Below are positions 7,679 to 10,278 of a DNA stretch of 10,278 nt, piece after piece. Numbering within the stretch: the stretch's first letter is position 1; each line of letters begins with the position of its first letter. A program made the translations under genes and the position numbers. This DNA comes from an uncultured Oxalobacter sp. (GTDB lineage Bacteria; Pseudomonadota; Gammaproteobacteria; Burkholderiales; Burkholderiaceae_D), in assembly GCA_905202055.1 (NCBI GenBank), contig CAJKQK010000072.1, positions 1-10,278 of the forward strand, read 5' to 3'. The notes beneath the pieces were generated by a model. The model was not told the DNA's origin, made no database searches, and worked only from the letters and a program-made list of their open reading frames with translations.

Positions 7679-8971
7679 GGCCATCTTGACATTACTGTGC
7701 TGGACGACGATGCTACATATATTGTCGAAAAGTTCCTGTTCGCCCTTGCTGCGTGAAATGGCATAAGAGCAGTGACTCCGGATCGTATTGAGTTCGGAGA
7801 GACGGGAAACCTGTTTTTCGCTTTGCCGCTGCTCAGTCACGTCTTCCAGCGTGACAACAAAATAATTCGGTGTTTTGTCTTTGTTCCTGACGGATCGTAT
7901 ATGGATGTCCACCAGAGTGATATCGCCATTTTTACGAACCAGTGCCCTCTCGACATGCAATTCATCCGTTACACCATTTTTCAGTTCATCGAGCAAGGCA
8001 GGGTTCTCTTCAATACCGGGATGATCCAGAACATCCTGCCAGCTTTTCAGGGTCATTTCCTCGCGCGTGTACCCGACAATATCACATAACTTGTCGTTAC
8101 ACTGCAACCAGCTGTCCATTCTGGCAGACAATATCCCCATTCCAAGAAAAGGCATCGTAACGACACTACTTTGCAACGCTTCTTCCTTGATCCGGGTAAC
8201 GGATTGCACTGATTTCAGCCGCATACGCCACAACAGTAGCAAAGCGAGACCAAGAACAAGAACGGCTAAGAGAATTATCACAGCGACACCAAAAGCAGAA
8301 CTCTGAAGGGATTGGATGGCTTTATTGTAATCGCATTTTAATATTATCTTCCAGTCTGTATTGTCTATATGATTCCAGCTGGCAAATACCTTCGTATTGT
8401 TATAGTCCTGACCTATTCCCTGTCCGACAGATGGATTTGTTTGTACCCGGTTAAAAATATCGCTATTTTTGATCGTCGTATACTCCACCCTGGTTGTGTT
8501 GCCGCTACCATACCTCAATATCATCGTCGCAATACGATCTCCATCGGTACGCAAAAGTGTCACTTCCTTGCCCGGATGCGAAGCGATCCACGGATTGAAA
8601 TAACGGATCAGATAATCCTCAGGATCGAAATAGACGAGCACAGCTCCCATGACTTCATGCATCCGGTTCGTCAAAACGAAAGGAAGCACTATTTGAAACC
8701 GTGTATTTCCCTGTGAAAATATAGTCAGTCCGGCCGACTCCGGATCAGGGTTTTGCATGAATGAAACAAGCGTCTTCTGATTCTTTTTTTCCAGTTTCAG
8801 GTTCTCACCGACCGATAACAATTCCTCACCATAAGAATCAAGCAATGTAACGGCCTTGTATTGCTGGGCATTTCTGAGTGTTTCCAGAAAATCCCGCACG
8901 TCATTTTTTGCAGTGATATCTTCCGCATAGTGCCATTTTTCAAAATTCTGCCTGAACAGAGGACTTTTCAA
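7676..8971 (-). CDS. Middle open segment: Cache-like sensor, membrane helix, PAS, start of GAF
   Basis: This 431-codon segment begins at a TTG that overlaps the stop of the N-terminal segment (TTGA) and ends at the TAG. Residues 1-224 are the bulk of a periplasmic dCache-like domain, with VTLLDSYGEELLSVGENL at 41-58, VLVYFDPEDYLIRYFNPW at 111-128, VTLLRTDGDRIATMI at 137-151 and TDWKIILKCDY at 205-215. One hydrophobic helix follows at about 225-249, then a cytoplasmic PAS domain (268-382, ending in VTLEDVTEQRQSEKQ) and the opening helix of a GAF domain (390-431). With no N-terminal membrane anchor or signal peptide of its own, this piece could not place its sensor in the periplasm, which argues that it is not a stand-alone protein. 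Confidence 0.75.
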   Translation of the reverse strand: MKSPLFRQNFEKWHYAEDITAKNDVRDFLETLRNAQQYKAVTLLDSYGEELLSVGENLKLEKKNQKTLVSFMQNPDPESAGLTIFSQGNTRFQIVLPFVLTNRMHEVMGAVLVYFDPEDYLIRYFNPWIASHPGKEVTLLRTDGDRIATMILRYGSGNTTRVEYTTIKNSDIFNRVQTNPSVGQGIGQDYNNTKVFASWNHIDNTDWKIILKCDYNKAIQSLQSSAFGVAVIILLAVLVLGLALLLLWRMRLKSVQSVTRIKEEALQSSVVTMPFLGMGILSARMDSWLQCNDKLCDIVGYTREEMTLKSWQDVLDHPGIEENPALLDELKNGVTDELHVERALVRKNGDITLVDIHIRSVRNKDKTPNYFVVTLEDVTEQRQSEKQVSRLSELNTIRSHCSYAISRSKGEQELFDNICSIVVQHSNVKMA

Positions 8972-8973
8972 AC
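8968..8973 (-). other. Apparent single-base deletion (frameshift) in the sensor gene
   Basis: The minus strand reads ACT GTT TGA AAA, ending the N-terminal frame, while the frame shifted by one continues TTG AAA AGT CCT. A fourth T in the TTT run would give T-V-L-K-S-P-L-F and join the two halves of the Cache-domain helix. The sequence is not a classic -1 slippery heptamer, so loss of a base is more likely than programmed frameshifting. Confidence 0.72.
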
Positions 8974-9660
8974 AGTCGTGCCTATGTCTCTCTGCTCGGC
9001 AAACCAGTCCTCAATATTTTCCGACTGTGATTTTACTGTCGATCGCATATCGGAAAGTGTTTCCTTTTCCAGATGGTTCACGTACAGCTTGGGAATACCG
9101 AGACTGAAGACCGAAATGATGAAAAGAACTCCCAGAAAAATCCAGACGTAACGGAAATCGGCAGCTTTCTGCTTGAGATAATGCCCTTTTTCGACAACTG
9201 TAATCTGCGACTCGTCCAGAAACCACAAAAAAAGGAAAAGAAAAATACTGGTAACCGCTGCCAGCAAAAGATGGGCTTTCATGACAAACGCGTTCAAGAC
9301 CCCTTTAATTTCCGGACTGTGATACATGAATAATTCTGCATAGATCACATATAAAATGATCAATACCGCATACGATACGACGATAATCCGGCGATTTTTT
9401 ACAGAAAGGTCGGATGACCCGTTATGTTCAATCAGAAAGTTCAGGAAGAAAGAGGCCGGAACAATAAAAAGAAGATCGACCAGTCCGAACAAATGATATT
9501 TGAGCTGCGTTTCTTCAGGTATAAAAGAAAGCAGGTAAATGGCAGAAATAAAATACAGCGACGTGAAACCCGCATATAACAAAGTGGCCTGACCGATTTT
9601 CACAGATTTTCCAATCTGGTCCATTCTCACCCCTTCAATCGTGTTGACAGGCTTGATCAT
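8968..9660 (-). CDS. N-terminal open segment: five-helix membrane region and first helix of the Cache sensor
   Basis: This 230-residue segment runs from ATG 9660 to the frameshift-induced TGA. Five hydrophobic helices lie near residues 28-47, 56-77, 90-111, 128-148 and 167-187, a MASE-like arrangement that I cannot assign to a named MASE family. With a cytoplasmic N terminus, five crossings leave residues 188-230 outside the membrane, and that stretch (LYVNHLEKETLSDM onward to IEDWFAEQRDIGTTV) is the typical long first helix of a dCache domain. It stops mid-helix, the sign that it is a fragment. GTG 9669 is in frame, but ATG 9660 has AGGGG (9669-9673) with an 8-nt spacing. ATG 9624 sits behind AAGGGGTGA and would remove 12 residues. 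If translated alone it would be a membrane protein without output. Confidence 0.75.
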   Translation of the reverse strand: MIKPVNTIEGVRMDQIGKSVKIGQATLLYAGFTSLYFISAIYLLSFIPEETQLKYHLFGLVDLLFIVPASFFLNFLIEHNGSSDLSVKNRRIIVVSYAVLIILYVIYAELFMYHSPEIKGVLNAFVMKAHLLLAAVTSIFLFLFLWFLDESQITVVEKGHYLKQKAADFRYVWIFLGVLFIISVFSLGIPKLYVNHLEKETLSDMRSTVKSQSENIEDWFAEQRDIGTTV

Positions 9661-9668
9661 CACTTGCA

Positions 9669-9673
9669 CCCCT
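9669..9673 (-). promoter_or_regulatory. Ribosome binding site AGGGG deciding ATG 9660
   Basis: On the minus strand AGGGG lies 8 nt before ATG 9660. It overlaps the in-frame GTG 9669, which would itself lack a ribosome site, so 9660 is preferred over 9669. A second AAGGGG (9630-9635) lies 5 nt before ATG 9624 and keeps that start as a competitor. Confidence 0.5.
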
Positions 9674-9725
9674 GAACAATTTTCTATACTTTCAAAAATG
9701 TTGCAAAATATTTAACTAATATTTC

Positions 9726-9774
9726 CACACGGAAACATTTTACACGTATTTATAATTTTGCACACAAAACATTT
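9726..9774 (-). repeat. Two near-identical direct repeats flanking the -10 (operator-like)
   Basis: On the minus strand AAATGTTTTGTGTG (9774-9761) and AAATGTTTCCGTGTG (9740-9726) share AAATGTTT and GTGTG, differing only in the one or two bases between. The first copy lies in the spacer between -35 and -10, the second just after the predicted transcript start. This placement fits repressor sites; the regulator is unknown. Confidence 0.4.
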
Positions 9775-9777
9775 GAA
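9749..9777 (-). promoter_or_regulatory. Sigma70-type promoter candidate for the c-di-GMP sensor gene
   Basis: On the minus strand TTCAAA (9777-9772, four of six matches), a 17-bp spacer and TATAAA (9754-9749, five of six) face the sensor gene. The predicted transcript start is near 9742, giving a leader of roughly 80 nt. The surrounding 9661-9840 has 50 G/C in 180 bases, much more AT-rich than the flanking genes. This is the best promoter-like match in the gap. Confidence 0.5.
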
Positions 9778-9840
9778 AATTGCTGTGTTTGCCTTAAAAC
9801 GTAATGAACACAATATGTTAGAAAGAAATATAAACTTTTG

Positions 9841-9875
9841 AAAACAAAAAAAGAGCCACATTCGTGGCTCTTAAA
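9841..9875 (-). terminator. Rho-independent terminator of the right-edge EAL gene
   Basis: AAGAGCCAC (9851-9859) pairs perfectly with GTGGCTCTT (9864-9872) around a 4-nt loop. On the minus strand the stem runs into TTTTTTTGTTTT (9852-9841). It starts about 30 nt past the EAL stop codon and precedes the sensor promoter, so the two c-di-GMP genes are probably separate transcription units. Confidence 0.9.
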
Positions 9876-9903
9876 CGACATTTCATGTTAAATCGATAGG
9901 AAA

Positions 9904-10278
9904 TCAGGGAGTTTCGGTTTCTTTTTGCATATATTCCCCCAGAAACTCATCGACTTTTTCGACAACAAGTGGTCGGGAAAGATGATATCCCTGGATTTCC
10001 GTACAGCCTTTCGAATGCAAAAATTCAAGTTGCTCACGCGTTTCAACCCCTTCCGCAACGGTTCTCATGCCCAGACTGTTTGCCAGCGAAATGACAGCGG
10101 TGACAATCGCCATGTCTTCCGAGTCGGCAGGAAGATCCCTGACGAAAGACCGGTCGATTTTGAGACTGTATACGTTGAAACGTTTCAGATAAGTCAGCGA
10201 TGAATAACCCGTTCCGAAATCGTCGATGGAAATACGGATACCGCGCTTGTGCAGCTCATCGATAACGGCAATGGCTTC
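9904..10278 (-). CDS. EAL-domain protein, C-terminal part (cut by right edge)
   Basis: The last 124 codons of an EAL protein whose start lies beyond the right edge; the frame is open from the first base of the window end. EAL domains hydrolyse cyclic-di-GMP to pGpG in the cytoplasm. Seen here are D19-D20 in SIDDFGTGYSS (17-27), K40 in SLKID (38-42), E76 in AEGVE (75-79) and Q96 in IQGY (95-98), so this half of the active site is complete. The EAL and VNLS motifs lie outside the window. A 28-residue tail follows SRP and ends in KETETP. Over the 48 residues from MAIV to SRP it matches the neighbouring broken sensor at 30 positions, which suggests a tandem pair of paralogues. Whether it too carries GGDEF and sensor domains cannot be seen. 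Confidence 0.9.
   Translation of the reverse strand, partial: EAIAVIDELHKRGIRISIDDFGTGYSSLTYLKRFNVYSLKIDRSFVRDLPADSEDMAIVTAVISLANSLGMRTVAEGVETREQLEFLHSKGCTEIQGYHLSRPLVVEKVDEFLGEYMQKETETP

Larger units (their letters stand above)
4997..9660 (-). pseudogene. Large membrane c-di-GMP sensor gene (Cache-PAS-GAF-GAF-PAS-GGDEF-EAL), broken by a frameshift and a nonsense codon
   Basis: Three adjacent minus-strand open segments are pieces of one gene. Adding one base at the T-run 8970-8972 and reading through the TAG at 7676-7678 gives a single frame of 1554 residues ending at TGA 4997-4999. Order: five N-terminal membrane helices, periplasmic dCache-like sensor, sixth helix, PAS, GAF, GAF, PAS, GGDEF and EAL. 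This is a bifunctional cyclic-di-GMP protein whose output would be set by periplasmic and cytoplasmic signals. Each lesion falls inside a domain, not in a linker: the first in the opening helix of the sensor, the second in the GAF core. No further lesions are visible in the 890-codon output half, so decay looks recent. Assembly error, or separate translation of the pieces, remains possible. The start ATG 9660 has AGGGG eight bases upstream; ATG 9624, also behind a good ribosome site, is an alternative. Confidence 0.8.

Noticed and set aside
8968..8971. TTGA overlap as translational coupling of two separate genes
   Set aside because: The junction cuts the first helix of the Cache sensor, and the downstream piece would lack any membrane anchor before its periplasmic domain; a frameshift explains it better.
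8960..8980. Programmed -1 ribosomal frameshift
   Set aside because: The zero-frame codons ACT GTT TGA give no X-XXY-YYZ slippery heptamer, and the gene carries a second lesion downstream.

Overview
The window looks like chromosomal DNA of a Gram-negative proteobacterium, most plausibly a betaproteobacterium of the order Burkholderiales. An Oxalobacteraceae-like host is a guess from the protein styles (YihY/BrkB protein with a long cytoplasmic tail, MFS_3 exporter with a C-terminal ABM-like domain, 2-hydroxyacid dehydrogenase, large multi-sensor GGDEF-EAL proteins); it rests on family recognition, not a search. No phage, insertion sequence, CRISPR array, tRNA or rRNA was seen.

Left part (1-5000). 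The 3' end of a plus-strand BioC-like methyltransferase gene (biotin synthesis) enters from the left edge and converges on a minus-strand MFS_3 exporter gene. Upstream of the exporter on the same strand lies a YihY/BrkB family inner-membrane protein gene. That gene is divergent from a plus-strand FAD-linked D-2-hydroxyacid dehydrogenase (D-2-hydroxyglutarate dehydrogenase type). The 166-bp divergent gap holds a weak promoter candidate overlapped by a perfect 12-bp palindrome.

Right part (4997-10278). All genes here are on the minus strand and concern cyclic-di-GMP. Positions 9660-4997 carry what was one very large sensor gene: five membrane helices, a Cache-like periplasmic sensor, a sixth helix, then PAS, GAF, GAF, PAS, GGDEF and EAL. 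It is now broken twice: an apparent one-base loss near 8970-8972 and an in-frame TAG at 7676-7678 where the paralogous GAF domain has Trp. Adding back one base and reading through the TAG restores one frame of about 1554 residues. The GGDEF and EAL catalytic motifs are intact, so the inactivation looks recent. A second EAL protein, cut by the right edge, lies directly upstream, is 30/48 identical over the last stretch of the EAL domain, and ends at a clear rho-independent terminator. The two form a tandem paralogous pair. Between them is an AT-rich promoter region with a good sigma70-type candidate and two similar direct repeats placed like operators.

I see no undescribed multi-gene system. 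The strongest observations are the doubly interrupted c-di-GMP sensor next to its relative and the operator-like repeats at its promoter. No gene-free stretch exceeds 300 bases; the longest is 9661-9903.
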